From assembly GCA_947494825.1 (NCBI GenBank), contig CANLWN010000009.1, positions 18,107 through 82,106 on the forward strand: DNA of 64,000 nucleotides, written 5' to 3'. The translations under genes were made by a program, and so were the position numbers. Of this stretch, positions 43,112 through 52,643 are shown one piece after another. Position 1 is the first letter of the stretch; every line of letters begins with the position of its first letter. This stretch comes from an uncultured Flavobacteriaceae bacterium (GTDB lineage Bacteria; Bacteroidota; Bacteroidia; Flavobacteriales; Flavobacteriaceae). Below the pieces are notes generated by a model. That model saw nothing but the letters and a program-made list of their open reading frames with translations, had not been told where the DNA came from and did no database searches.

Positions 43112-45327
43112 GATTCGTATTGTCACATATACGGCTTGCAAACGCGCTTTTAATTTTGGCCTTTTGTGCCTTTCAAAGTGCATACGCCCAGGAGACCCCT
43201 TCTCCTGACCGCAGCGTGCAGTCTTATTTTGACCAAGCCTTGGTCCTTAAGAACCAAAACAAGATAGACCGTGCACTGGAAGTCTTGAACCGGGCTGCAG
43301 AGCTCGCTGAAAAAAATGAGGACGAAAAAGCACTGGTAGATAGTTACCACAGATTTGCCCTGCTATATCTGGAACTCGATAAAACGGACAACACGCTCTT
43401 CTATTGGGACAGGGCCAAAGTACTGCTCAATGATATCGCTTACCCTTATGGCAATGCCGTGCATAAATACATAGAGGCGATCGTGCTCTATCTGCAGGAC
43501 CAAAATTTCCAGGCCATCTATATGCTGAACGATGCCAAACAACTGAACAACGACCGGAACCTGCTCAACAACATTCTCCTGGCCGAGGCCAATATCTACA
43601 TGAATATTGAAAAATACGACAGCGCCTCCAAAAATTTCAATTCCCTGGTCGTGAACAACGATGTCTATGAAAAAGAATACCTAGCCACCAAGGCCTATAT
43701 GGGACTGGCCAGATTGAACGAGAAAACCGAAAACTGGGAGGAAACCATAAAAAGTGCTTCCGGAGCGCTTGCCCTCGCGCAGGAAAATGGCTTCTCCAAG
43801 GAAGTATTTGAGGCCAATGTGTTATTGGGCAGGGCCTATGAAAAAGTACAAAAATACGATCTGTCACTGGTACACAATAGAAATATTCTCCAGATAAAGG
43901 ATTCCCTTTTCACTATTGAAAAGGTAAAGACAGAGGCCAAGACGGCCGATAAAATCCAGTTCGATTTTATGAACGATGAGATTAGGCGCCAAGATGAAAA
44001 AATTGAGGAGCTGAACGAATCTGCCAACCGTTCTGAAATTACAGCAATCCTTACCTCGGCCTTTTTGACCATTATTTCCCTCTTGGCAGTATCGCTTTAC
44101 AGAAACAACCAGATCAAACTAAAGACCAATGATCTGTTGCAGACCAAGAACAAGGAACTGCAGAACGCAAGGGATGCGGCGGTACAAGCCATGGAGGCCA
44201 AAACCAATTTCCTCTCTACCGTAAGCCATGAACTCCGGACGCCATTGTACGCCGTTACCGGACTTACGCATTTGCTGCTAGAGGAAAACCCGAGCGAAAA
44301 CCAGAAGGAACATTTAAAATCCCTGAAATTTTCGGGAGACTATCTGCTGAATTTTATCAATGATATTCTTCAGATCAACAAAATAGACGCCGATAAGCTA
44401 GAACGGCTGAGCATAGAGTTCAATCTCAAAAAAGTACTGAACGATGTCATCAGTTCCCTTCAGCAAAGCGCCAAGGAGAACCGGACCGAAATCGTATTGG
44501 AATATGATGATGAGATACCATCACACCTTATGAGTGATCCCCTAAAACTCTCACAGGTCTTTATGAACCTGATCGGTAATGCTCTAAAGTTTACCAAGAA
44601 CGGTACCGTTACGGTAATTGCCAAATTAATGAAGAAGGTAGAAGAGGATGTTACGATCTACTTTGAGGTAAAGGATACCGGGATAGGTATTTCAAAAGAG
44701 CAGCAGAAGAGCATTTTTGACAGTTTTGAACAGGGGTCTATCCAGATCAACAGAGAGTACGGCGGTACTGGTCTGGGGCTTACCATTGTAAAAAGTTTGC
44801 TAGGCCTCTTCGATAGTACCATTCAACTGGAAAGTGAGTTCGGCAAGGGCAGCTCCTTCTTTTTTGAATTGAACCTGAAAAGCAAGGACAGTCTTGTTGA
44901 CGACATTCCGTTCGAAATCACACAGAAGGACTATAATCTTAAAGGATTGCACCTTTTGGTGGTAGAGGACAATAAGATCAACCAGGTGATTACCAAAAAG
45001 ATGTTGAGCAAGAAAGACATCACCTGCGAAATAGCCAGCAATGGTACCAAGGCCGTGGAACTGGCCAACGAAAACAAATACGATGGCATCTTGATGGACA
45101 TCCATATGCCAGGTATCAGCGGCGATGAGGCAACGAGGCAGATCAGAGAGTTCGACAAGGAAATTCCGATCATAGCACTTACTGCTATTTCCCTGGACGA
45201 TAGTTTAGAGAATTTTTATGCGGCGGGTTGTAACGATGTGGTCACCAAACCCTTTAAACCTGAGGTATTCTATCAAAAAATCGGGGAGAATATTTTGGAC
45301 AAACAGATTAAGAATACCACCTCATAG
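43108..45327 (+). CDS. hybrid sensor histidine kinase with TPR sensor region
   Basis: A 739-residue membrane hybrid kinase. Signal peptide (to about 28, ending SAYAQ), a periplasmic TPR-like helical-repeat region (about 30-300), one transmembrane helix (about 311-330), a coiled coil, HisKA with SHELRTPLYAVTGL (His374), ATPase (NLIGNALKFTKNG, DTGIGIS, YGGTGLGLTIVKSL), and a receiver with Asp664 in ILMDIHMPGISGDEA. No output domain. The start is TTG, overlapping the gap stop as TTGA; no ATG occurs until well inside the TPR region. The ligand is unknown. Confidence 0.88.
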   Translation: MRFVLSHIRLANALLILAFCAFQSAYAQETPSPDRSVQSYFDQALVLKNQNKIDRALEVLNRAAELAEKNEDEKALVDSYHRFALLYLELDKTDNTLFYWDRAKVLLNDIAYPYGNAVHKYIEAIVLYLQDQNFQAIYMLNDAKQLNNDRNLLNNILLAEANIYMNIEKYDSASKNFNSLVVNNDVYEKEYLATKAYMGLARLNEKTENWEETIKSASGALALAQENGFSKEVFEANVLLGRAYEKVQKYDLSLVHNRNILQIKDSLFTIEKVKTEAKTADKIQFDFMNDEIRRQDEKIEELNESANRSEITAILTSAFLTIISLLAVSLYRNNQIKLKTNDLLQTKNKELQNARDAAVQAMEAKTNFLSTVSHELRTPLYAVTGLTHLLLEENPSENQKEHLKSLKFSGDYLLNFINDILQINKIDADKLERLSIEFNLKKVLNDVISSLQQSAKENRTEIVLEYDDEIPSHLMSDPLKLSQVFMNLIGNALKFTKNGTVTVIAKLMKKVEEDVTIYFEVKDTGIGISKEQQKSIFDSFEQGSIQINREYGGTGLGLTIVKSLLGLFDSTIQLESEFGKGSSFFFELNLKSKDSLVDDIPFEITQKDYNLKGLHLLVVEDNKINQVITKKMLSKKDITCEIASNGTKAVELANENKYDGILMDIHMPGISGDEATRQIREFDKEIPIIALTAISLDDSLENFYAAGCNDVVTKPFKPEVFYQKIGENILDKQIKNTTS

Positions 45328-46314
45328 CGTTGTCAAGGCATCCGATAATGCTTTTTTTCCTTTTCCAAGAAACTGATGTTTGATACCAAGATAACACAGT
45401 TGGTCCACCTTGCCCTTTAAACGTACAAAATCCTTTTCAGTTGTGAGTACCATCTCCCTCCCGTTCAACGAACGTATTTCTTTTTCGGTGAAAAAATGAT
45501 GGTCCCGGTAGGACAAATGTTCAAAGGAAATGCCCTGTCCCTTCAAAAACTCCAACAAGGGCTGCGGTCTGGCAATACCCGTAACCAAGGTAAGTTTTTT
45601 GGTCTTGAGCCACATCAGCGGCTTGGGCGTTGGTAAACCTTTCAATTCCCCATCATAGGCCAGGGTACTGAACAATACCTGCTGATCCGGCAGCGGGTGT
45701 AGTTTTTTCCGAATATCATTTTGTTCGGTTTGACCCAGGTGATCTGGGCATTTGGTCACTACAATGAGGTCTGCGCGTTTGGCCGTGTACCGGCTATCCC
45801 GTAGATCCCCCGTGGGCAAATACCAATCATCGCAGTACAAATGGTCATAGGCTGTGAGCAAAATAGAAAAGCTTGGTTTCACCCTGCGATGCTGATAGGC
45901 ATCGTCCAAAAGAATTAGATCGGGAGCTACCTCTGCTTCCAAAATGGAAATCCCGTTCCGTCGATCTGCATCCACCGCCACCGTTAGCCCTGGAAATTTC
46001 GAATAAATCTGAAAAGGTTCGTCACCCAATTCCAGGACCGTGCTGTTAGGCCCTGCCAGCACAAACCCTTTGGACCTTCTACCATAGCCCCTGCTCAATA
46101 CGGCTATTTTACGCGTATCTTGCAATTCGGACGCCAAATATTCTATCATTGGGGTCTTGCCCGTGCCGCCCACGCTCAGATTTCCTACGCAAAGGGTGGG
46201 GGTAGCAAAGGATTTGCCGGTAAAAATGCCGGTGTCGTAGAAATAATTCCGCAAGCGCACCACGACCGCATAAACCAAAGATATGGGGAATCCTATTTTT
46301 CTTAACAGTTGCAT
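45322..46314 (-). CDS. lpxK: tetraacyldisaccharide 4'-kinase
   Basis: A 330-residue inner-membrane kinase phosphorylating the lipid A precursor at the 4' position. The P-loop appears in the LpxK form VGNLSVGGTGKTPMIEYL, preceded by an amphipathic N-terminal helix; LLDDAYQHRRVKPS contains the catalytic-site DDxxQHR motif. Its stop codon overlaps the end of the convergent hybrid kinase by six bases. Confidence 0.95.
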   Translation of the reverse strand: MQLLRKIGFPISLVYAVVVRLRNYFYDTGIFTGKSFATPTLCVGNLSVGGTGKTPMIEYLASELQDTRKIAVLSRGYGRRSKGFVLAGPNSTVLELGDEPFQIYSKFPGLTVAVDADRRNGISILEAEVAPDLILLDDAYQHRRVKPSFSILLTAYDHLYCDDWYLPTGDLRDSRYTAKRADLIVVTKCPDHLGQTEQNDIRKKLHPLPDQQVLFSTLAYDGELKGLPTPKPLMWLKTKKLTLVTGIARPQPLLEFLKGQGISFEHLSYRDHHFFTEKEIRSLNGREMVLTTEKDFVRLKGKVDQLCYLGIKHQFLGKGKKALSDALTTL

Positions 46315-46343
46315 CGGAACGAAAATATAATATTTTATCTTTG
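46309..46343 (+). promoter_or_regulatory. promoter of the Nif3-like gene
   Basis: TTG (46309-46311), 24-bp spacer, TATCTTTG (46336-46343), 20 bases before the ATG. The TTG lies inside the start of the divergent lpxK gene. Confidence 0.45.
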
Positions 46344-46363
46344 GTCACCTATAAAGTTTTGAA

Positions 46364-47458
46364 ATGATTGTAAAGGAAGTAACCGCCATACTGGAGGAAT
46401 TGGCCCCTTTGGCTTACGCAGAAGACTTTGATAATGTGGGCCTTTTAGTGGGCCGTGCCGATACGGAAGTGTCCGGTGTACTGGTTACCTTGGATACCCT
46501 GGAAAATGTGGTGGACGAGGCCATTGCCAAAAAATGCAACCTCATTGTCAGTTTTCATCCCATTATTTTTCAGGGTCTGAAAAAATTGAATGGAGCTACC
46601 TATGTGGAACGTGTGGTCATCAAGGCCATACAGCACAATATCGCCATTTACAGCATGCACACGGCACTGGACAATGCCATGGAGGGCGTAAACGGAAAAA
46701 TCTGCGATATGTTGGGCTTAGGGAAACGTAAGATCCTTATCCCAAAAAAGGGAACCATCAAAAAACTCTCTACCTATGTACCAAAAGCAGATGCCGCCGT
46801 ACTGAAAGAAGCACTTTTTGCTGCCGGTGCGGGCAATATTGGCAACTATAGCCATTGCAGCTTTACCGCAGAGGGGACGGGAAGTTATCAAGCTGGTGAA
46901 AACGCCAACCCTACCAAGGGAGCCATAGGCAAGACACATTATGAAGAGGAGACCCAAATTAATGTAACCTATCGGAAAGCAAATGAGGCTCAGGTGCTGA
47001 CTTCCTTATTAAAAAACCATCCTTACGAGGAAGTAGCCTACGAACTCTTTACCTTGGAGAATCGCGATCAGCAAATTGGAATGGGCATGATCGGGGAGCT
47101 TCATGTTCCTATGGTAGAGCAGGCCTTTTTAAAATTGATCAAGGACAAAATGCAGGTTTCGGTGATAAGGCATTCCAAACTGTTGGGCAAGAAGGTAAAA
47201 AGGGTGGCTGTCCTGGGCGGGAGCGGAGCCTTTGCCATAGCAGCCGCAAAGGCCGTAAAGGCCGACTTTTTTATTAGCGCAGACCTTAAGTACCATCAGT
47301 TTTACGAAGCGGAAAACCAAATAGTGCTGGCAGACATCGGACACTATGAAACTGAGCAGTTTACAAAACAACTTTTAGTTGATCATCTTACAAAAAAAAT
47401 TCCTAATTTTGCAATCTCTTTATCGGAGAGCATTACAAATCCCATCAAGTATTTTTAA
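46364..47458 (+). CDS. Nif3-like dinuclear metal centre protein
   Basis: A 364-residue protein of the NIF3/YbgI (GTP cyclohydrolase I type 2-like) family. Metal ligands are visible in SFHPIIFQGLKKL, YSMHTALDNAMEGVN (HTxxD) and the C-terminal LADIGHYETEQ (HxxxE). The inserted central domain (about 130-235, PII-like) marks the long form of the family. The family is nearly universal but has no agreed function. The coiled-coil gene follows after two bases; this pair is conserved in Flavobacteriia. Confidence 0.92.
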   Translation: MIVKEVTAILEELAPLAYAEDFDNVGLLVGRADTEVSGVLVTLDTLENVVDEAIAKKCNLIVSFHPIIFQGLKKLNGATYVERVVIKAIQHNIAIYSMHTALDNAMEGVNGKICDMLGLGKRKILIPKKGTIKKLSTYVPKADAAVLKEALFAAGAGNIGNYSHCSFTAEGTGSYQAGENANPTKGAIGKTHYEEETQINVTYRKANEAQVLTSLLKNHPYEEVAYELFTLENRDQQIGMGMIGELHVPMVEQAFLKLIKDKMQVSVIRHSKLLGKKVKRVAVLGGSGAFAIAAAKAVKADFFISADLKYHQFYEAENQIVLADIGHYETEQFTKQLLVDHLTKKIPNFAISLSESITNPIKYF

Positions 47459-47460
47459 AT

Positions 47461-48240
47461 ATGGCAAAAAAAACAGAAGCGACGGTAGAAGAAAAATTAA
47501 GGGCATTATACGATTTGCAATTGATTGATTCTAGGGTCGACGAGATACGCAGCGTACGCGGGGAATTACCTTTGGAAGTAGAAGATCTGGAAGATGAGGT
47601 GCTTGGGCTTAAGACGCGACTGGACAAGTTGAAGACCGATGTGGAAACCATCAACTTCGAAATTGGTGCCAAAAAGAACTTGATCGAGGAATCCAAGGTA
47701 TTAATCAAAAAATACGCGGAACAGCAAAAGAATGTACGTAACAGCAGGGAGTTCAACTCGCTGACCAAGGAAGTGGAATTCCAGGAATTGGAAATACAGC
47801 TTGCCGAAAAAAATATTAAGGAATTCAAGGCCCAGATTGACCAGAAGAAAGAAGTGGTCTCAGAGACCAAGGAACGCTTAACGGAACGCGAGGCCCATTT
47901 GAAGCATAAGAAGAGTGAATTGGACGCCATATTGGCGGAAACGGAGAAAGAGGAAAAAGCGCTTTTGGCCAAGTCGGAAAAATATGAGGAGCAAATTGAG
48001 GAACGCCTGGTCATGGCCTACAAACGCATCCGGAACAATGTCAAGAACGGTTTGGCCGTAGTTCCCGTGGAACGTGGCGCTTCCGGAGGGTCCTTCTTTA
48101 CCATACCACCACAGGTACAGGTAGAAATTGCCTCCAGAAAAAAAATCATTACCGATGAGCACAGTGGGCGTATCCTTGTAGATCCCACCTTGGCAGAAGA
48201 GGAACAACAGAAAATGGGCGAGCTCTTTTCAAAATTGTAG
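47461..48240 (+). CDS. coiled-coil protein of the C4 zinc-ribbon family, ribbon cysteines lost
   Basis: A 259-residue protein: a long antiparallel coiled coil (about 10-190) followed by a small C-terminal domain. It corresponds to the C4-type zinc-ribbon family that travels with Nif3 proteins. Relatives carry CxxC pairs; here the positions read GASGGSFFTIPPQVQ and ITDEHSGRIL, so all four cysteines are replaced (Ser, Asp). The fold around them is otherwise well conserved, which suggests the domain works without zinc. It starts two bases after the Nif3-like gene. Confidence 0.88.
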   Translation: MAKKTEATVEEKLRALYDLQLIDSRVDEIRSVRGELPLEVEDLEDEVLGLKTRLDKLKTDVETINFEIGAKKNLIEESKVLIKKYAEQQKNVRNSREFNSLTKEVEFQELEIQLAEKNIKEFKAQIDQKKEVVSETKERLTEREAHLKHKKSELDAILAETEKEEKALLAKSEKYEEQIEERLVMAYKRIRNNVKNGLAVVPVERGASGGSFFTIPPQVQVEIASRKKIITDEHSGRILVDPTLAEEEQQKMGELFSKL

Positions 48241-48269
48241 TTAGGAAAGTTCATTCAAGTATAGGAAAA

Positions 48270-48294
48270 CCTCGATCTTTTGGTCGGGGTTTTT
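48270..48294 (+). terminator. intrinsic terminator of the Nif3-like operon
   Basis: CCTCGATC, loop TTTT, GGTCGGGG (8-bp stem including two G-U pairs), then five T, 29 bp after the stop of the coiled-coil gene. Confidence 0.75.
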
Positions 48295-48346
48295 ATTTAC
48301 GGGCAAAGTAAGGGTTGTATCCGTTCGGGCAAGTAGCCAACCGAAA

Positions 48347-49693
48347 TCAAGAAGCGAGCAAGCCCAAAATTTTCTCCTCTACCTCCCTACTGTTCCATTT
48401 ATCGGCTATGTTGGGCATCTGCATTACCTGTTGCATAACCTTCTCCTGTGCATCCCCAATGGCCAAAGCTTCGGCATAAGGCCGATTGGAAAAGGTTACA
48501 CGGGAATACACCGGAATCCATTTTTCCGGGTACTTGTCGGCAAAGCGTTTTTCAATCTTTTTTTGCAACAAAAATTTGGGGTCCGCCGTCTTGCTGCTCA
48601 TTTCCATAAAATTCCGGTAGCTGAGTTCGGCAATGGCATCGGCATTGGGTTTTCGTTCCTTCTGATATTCCTGAAAGGTCTTCTCCCAATCATCCCCGTT
48701 TTCCTTGATCAGGCGGTTAAGTACGTAGATATCCTCAAAGCCGGCATTCATCCCTTGTCCGTAAAAGGGCACCACGGCATGTGCCGAATCGCCCACCAAG
48801 GCCGCCTTGTCCCAATAGGTCCACGGATAACATTTCATTGTGACCAGGGCACTGGTAGGGTTTTTAAAAAAGTCGCGCGTCAAATTTTCGATATCCTTGG
48901 TCACATTGGGGAAATAGGTCTTAAAAAAGGTCTTGGCATCGGCCTCCGTGCCAAGGCTTTCAAAGGAGACCTCCCCTTCGAAGGGCAGGAACAGGGTACA
49001 GGTAAAGCTACCGTCCAAATTGGGCATGGCGATAAGCATAAAATCGCCCCTGGGCCATATATGAAAGGAATTCTTATCCAATTTATGGGTCCCATCGGCA
49101 TTGGGCGGAATGGACAATTCCTTATATCCCACATTGATAAAACGCTGGGAATAGTCAAAGCGGCTACGGCGCTGCATCTTATGGCGTATCCTTGAAAAGG
49201 CGCCATCGCAGCCAAAGACCATATCAAACTGGTACTCCTTCCATTCGCCTTTTTCCGTAGCCCCGGAAAAAAGCTTGGCTTCGGGAAGGCTTACGTCCCA
49301 TATTTTTTCCTCAAAATGGAAATCCACCCCGGCTGCTTCGGCAAGATCGATCATCTTTCTGTTCAGGACCCCCCTCGATATGGACCAGATGGCTTCGCCT
49401 TCCTTGCCATATTTTTGGAAATACATCGGTTTTCCATTTACGTGCATTGCCCGCTTGTCCAAGGGGATGGCTATTTTTTTGATTTCTTCCTCTATGCCCA
49501 CCTCGCTAAGGGATGTCCATCCTCGGTTGCTCATGGCCAAATTAATGGATCGACCCGAAAATTCTACCTTCCGTACGTCCGGTCTACGATCGAACACGGT
49601 GACGGAGTGTCCAAATTTTTTAAGATAAAGTGCAAGAAGTGACCCCACCAGTCCAGATCCGACAATGGCAATGTTTTTGGAAATTGGTTTCAT
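48347..49693 (-). CDS. kmo: kynurenine 3-monooxygenase
   Basis: A 448-residue FAD-dependent aromatic hydroxylase that converts L-kynurenine to 3-hydroxykynurenine using NADPH and O2. FAD motifs: VGSGLVGSLLALYL (GxGxxG) at the N-terminus and LVGDSAHAVVPFYGQGMNAG (GD motif). DRRPDVRKVEFSGRSINLAM is typical for KMO. Its length and close match to bacterial KMO make the assignment good. kynU, the following step, lies 4 kb away on the same strand. Tryptophan dioxygenase is not in the window. Confidence 0.9.
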   Translation of the reverse strand: MKPISKNIAIVGSGLVGSLLALYLKKFGHSVTVFDRRPDVRKVEFSGRSINLAMSNRGWTSLSEVGIEEEIKKIAIPLDKRAMHVNGKPMYFQKYGKEGEAIWSISRGVLNRKMIDLAEAAGVDFHFEEKIWDVSLPEAKLFSGATEKGEWKEYQFDMVFGCDGAFSRIRHKMQRRSRFDYSQRFINVGYKELSIPPNADGTHKLDKNSFHIWPRGDFMLIAMPNLDGSFTCTLFLPFEGEVSFESLGTEADAKTFFKTYFPNVTKDIENLTRDFFKNPTSALVTMKCYPWTYWDKAALVGDSAHAVVPFYGQGMNAGFEDIYVLNRLIKENGDDWEKTFQEYQKERKPNADAIAELSYRNFMEMSSKTADPKFLLQKKIEKRFADKYPEKWIPVYSRVTFSNRPYAEALAIGDAQEKVMQQVMQMPNIADKWNSREVEEKILGLLAS

Positions 49694-49893
49694 AGGTGCT
49701 ATTATTCCAAGAATTGGATAAACGCTAAAGTTAATAAAATTGGATTACTCCTGATATAAGCGTCCCTACAAAGGAGCTATGGAGAGACCATAGCGGTCAT
49801 TTTATATCTTTTTTAACAGCCCGTCGAAGGCCAAGAATACCTTTCTGCCCGTATATATTATGAATTTTCCGCTTAGGCGTCCATATATATCCA

Positions 49894-49930
49894 AAAAAGT
49901 CCTTCACATTAAGTTTGCGAAGGACTTTTT
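49894..49930 (-). terminator. bidirectional intrinsic terminator after clpP
   Basis: AAAAAGTCCTTC (49894-49905) and GAAGGACTTTTT (49919-49930), a perfect 12-bp inverted repeat with a 13-base loop and U-tracts on both strands. It begins 20 bp past the clpP stop on the minus strand. The 256-bp gap 49694-49949 holds nothing else I can identify. Confidence 0.8.
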
Positions 49931-49949
49931 CCATATGAGGGCCAAGGCC

Positions 49950-50498
49950 CTATTCCAAAATACCGTCCACGATACCGTAGGCTATAGATTCCTCAGCATT
50001 CATCCAATAATCCCTATCAAAATCCCGCATTACGCGTTCGTAATCCTGTCCGCAATTTTCCGACAGGAGTTTGGCGCTTAATTCTTTGGTCTTTATGATT
50101 TCCTTGGCCTGAATCTCTATATTGGAAGCTTGCCCCCGTGCACCTCCACTGGGCTGATGGATCATCACCTGGGCATGGGGTTGAATAAAGCGCCTTCCTT
50201 TCTTTCCTACCGAAAGCAATATAGACCCCATGGAGGCCGCCAGACCGGTACATATCGTGGAGACCGGACTTTTTAATGATTTGATCGTATCGTACATAGC
50301 GAAGCCAGAGGTAACATAACCTCCCGGACTGTTGATGAACAACTGTATTTCCTTGTTGTTTTGCATGTCTAGATAAAGCAGACGGTCTATGACGTGCTTG
50401 GCGGTATCATCATCTACCATGCCCCATAGAAATACTTTTCTTTCCTCCAACAATTTTTCGTCAATGGCCTGCTGTACTTTTCCTTTTTTAGAACTCAT
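49950..50498 (-). CDS. clpP: ATP-dependent Clp protease proteolytic subunit
   Basis: A 182-residue serine protease subunit. The catalytic triad is Ser89 (GLAASMGS), His114 (VMIHQPSGG) and probably Asp163 (DRDYWM). FINSPGGYVTSG is the oxyanion-loop region. It is shorter at the N-terminus than E. coli ClpP and begins MSSKKGKVQQ; many Bacteroidota have more than one ClpP, so this may be a second paralogue. No clpX or tig gene is adjacent, which is unusual for the primary clpP. Confidence 0.92.
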   Translation of the reverse strand: MSSKKGKVQQAIDEKLLEERKVFLWGMVDDDTAKHVIDRLLYLDMQNNKEIQLFINSPGGYVTSGFAMYDTIKSLKSPVSTICTGLAASMGSILLSVGKKGRRFIQPHAQVMIHQPSGGARGQASNIEIQAKEIIKTKELSAKLLSENCGQDYERVMRDFDRDYWMNAEESIAYGIVDGILE

Positions 50499-50595
50499 TT
50501 TTTGTTTTCTTGTTAGGTTTCAAAATTAATCAAATTATTGGGAAATGCTACCCCCACAAACCTGGCGATTTCTAGAATTAAACTATAAAAGCGAG

Positions 50596-50603
50596 TATCT
50601 TTG
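50596..50603 (+). promoter_or_regulatory. -7 element of the lipoprotein gene at 50.6 kb
   Basis: TATCTTTG, an exact consensus match 15 bases before the ATG at 50619. Confidence 0.45.
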
Positions 50604-50618
50604 TGGAAAAGCATAAAA

Positions 50619-51299
50619 ATGAAAAAAATTGTATCCCTTCTTGTCCTTGGTGTGCTGATCTTATCAAGTTGTAAAACGGAGAAAAAATCGGAAGCATCCG
50701 CAATTGAAAAGGAACTGACCATCTTGGAAAAAGTAGCCTTTGCCCACGGTTATGAAAATTGGAAAGATGTAAACGAAATTAGGTTCACCTTTAATGTGGA
50801 CAGGGATACGACCCATTTTGAACGCAGCTGGACATGGAAACCAAAAAGCAATGATATCGTGGCCATAGGAGCCCAGGATACCCTTAGCTACAATAGGGGG
50901 AACATGGATAGTGTTGCCCTTAAGACCAATGGCGGTTTTATCAATGACCGATATTGGCTACTGGCGCCCTTTAATTTAGTCTGGGACAAGAACAATATTA
51001 GCTATGAGCACACAACGGAGGTACAAGCCCCGATCAGTAAGCAAGCGATGCAAAAATTGACCATTGTTTATGGGAGCGAAGGCGGGTATACGCCGGGCGA
51101 CGCTTATGATTTTTATTTTGGGGATGATTATCTGTTGAAAGAATGGGTTTTTAGAAAAGGGAACCAAGCCGAAGCTTCCCTGACGACCACCTGGGAAGGT
51201 TATATTGACCAAAAGGGTCTTAAATTAGGTGCTATGCACAAAAATGCGGAGGGGAATTTTAAACTTTATCTGTCCAATATTGAGGTGCAGACCAAATAG
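50619..51299 (+). CDS. lipoprotein of unknown function
   Basis: 226 residues from MKKIVSLLVLGVLILSSC (lipidated Cys18). The mature part begins with charged residues and then a domain with many aromatic strands (VNEIRFTFNVDRDTTHFERS, YWLLAPFNLVWD, YDFYFGDDYLLKEWVFRKG). The pattern is like LolA/outer-membrane-lipoprotein-sorting folds (a curved sheet binding lipids), but that is only an impression. Conserved among flavobacteria as a hypothetical protein. Monocistronic; converges on the MFS gene. Confidence 0.78.
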   Translation: MKKIVSLLVLGVLILSSCKTEKKSEASAIEKELTILEKVAFAHGYENWKDVNEIRFTFNVDRDTTHFERSWTWKPKSNDIVAIGAQDTLSYNRGNMDSVALKTNGGFINDRYWLLAPFNLVWDKNNISYEHTTEVQAPISKQAMQKLTIVYGSEGGYTPGDAYDFYFGDDYLLKEWVFRKGNQAEASLTTTWEGYIDQKGLKLGAMHKNAEGNFKLYLSNIEVQTK

Positions 51300-51311
51300 T
51301 TGCATTTGTTG

Positions 51312-52460
51312 TTAGCGACTTTTTCGGTACATGATAAAGGTGGCGACCAATACTACCACGCAGCAACCAAGTAAGGACATGAAGCTCAGCTCCAGGGAGT
51401 AAGACTCTGCTATGAAACCTAAAATAACCGGGCCCAGCAGAAAGCCAGTATAGCCGGTTCCTGCAATAAAGGAGACCCCTTGTGCGGATTCTACCCCCTT
51501 AACATTGCCGCCAATTCTAAACAGTTCGGGAATGATTACGGAGAAACCAAGTCCGATCAGGGCAAAACCGGTAATGGCCAGGTAGGTCAAGGTACTCAGC
51601 ACCAGAACATAGCCGACGATGGCAATAAGGCTGCCCAAGCCAACAATTTTTATAGATCCAATCTTGGCACTGATACTATCCCCTAAGAACCTACCCAAGG
51701 TCATGGTGGCCGAAAAGGCCAAAAACCCGGCGCCTATCAAGGTCTCTGGCGCCATACTCACTTCTTTTAAAAAGAGACCGCTCCAATCTACCACAGCTCC
51801 TTCACTTCCCATAACCACAAAGGACACGATTCCGATAAGCAGCAGGGGCTTGAACAACTTAAGACTAAAACCCTCCTTTTCCACCGGCGCCGCACGAATA
51901 TGTAGGTATTTTTTATAAAAAAATAGGTTGACAATAATGACCAGGGCCACTGCATACGCCATATGAAGGGCCGGATTCCCGATCGCTACGATCAAAAAAC
52001 TGCCCAAACCTGCCAATACACCCCCCAAACTAAAGAACCCATGGGCGGCGGACATGAAGTTTTGTCGGTCTTCCTTTTCTATTTCGGTCACTAGCGTATT
52101 CATGGAGATATCCGTAAAACCATTGGTGGCCCCGAAAACAAAAAGGGAGGCCATAAGTACGTAATAGTTGGGTGCCAATAAGGGTGCCAGAGCGGTAAGG
52201 CCGCTTAGGATTACCCCGTAAAAGGTTGCCTTGCCCACTCCAATCCTGTTTATAATCCATGCCGCAATGGGAAAAATAGTGAAGACACCTAGGGCAAGAA
52301 AAAAAATAGCGATTCCAAGATCGGCCTTGTCGATACCCAATTTCTCCTTTACGCTTGGTATGTAAATGGCCCATGTGCCAAAAAGCAGATTTAGGCATGC
52401 AAATACCCAGGCAGGGCCAAAATAACGCGGATTGGAAAGGATGAGTACGAGCGACTTCAT
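51312..52460 (-). CDS. MFS transporter
   Basis: A 382-residue transporter with about 12 hydrophobic helices. It resembles the YbjJ/FucP-like branch: GTWAIYIPSVKEKLGIDKAD near the N-terminus and NGFTDISMNTLVTEIEK in the loop after helix 4. The substrate is not evident. It is divergent from an AraC-type regulator 216 bp away and could be its target. Confidence 0.88.
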   Translation of the reverse strand: MKSLVLILSNPRYFGPAWVFACLNLLFGTWAIYIPSVKEKLGIDKADLGIAIFFLALGVFTIFPIAAWIINRIGVGKATFYGVILSGLTALAPLLAPNYYVLMASLFVFGATNGFTDISMNTLVTEIEKEDRQNFMSAAHGFFSLGGVLAGLGSFLIVAIGNPALHMAYAVALVIIVNLFFYKKYLHIRAAPVEKEGFSLKLFKPLLLIGIVSFVVMGSEGAVVDWSGLFLKEVSMAPETLIGAGFLAFSATMTLGRFLGDSISAKIGSIKIVGLGSLIAIVGYVLVLSTLTYLAITGFALIGLGFSVIIPELFRIGGNVKGVESAQGVSFIAGTGYTGFLLGPVILGFIAESYSLELSFMSLLGCCVVVLVATFIMYRKSR

Positions 52461-52643
52461 AGGTACTGTTGGCTATAAAACTAAATATACAATCAATAGG
52501 TAAATAGGGTACGAACATCCAACAGTACCTCCTTTGGGATACTTGTACGGATTCTTCCTATTTCTACAACAAAATAACAGGGATAAAAAGGGAAAAAGTA
52601 GTATTAAATATTCTATTGTTAAGACAAAATATTCTTTTTATGA

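Noticed and set aside
48431..49195. A 254-codon plus-strand frame opposite kmo
   Set aside because: Shadow of the FAD monooxygenase; no recognisable motif.
49860..50081. A 73-codon plus-strand frame over the clpP terminator
   Set aside because: It reads through the terminator hairpin and then antisense to clpP; no promoter and no similarity.
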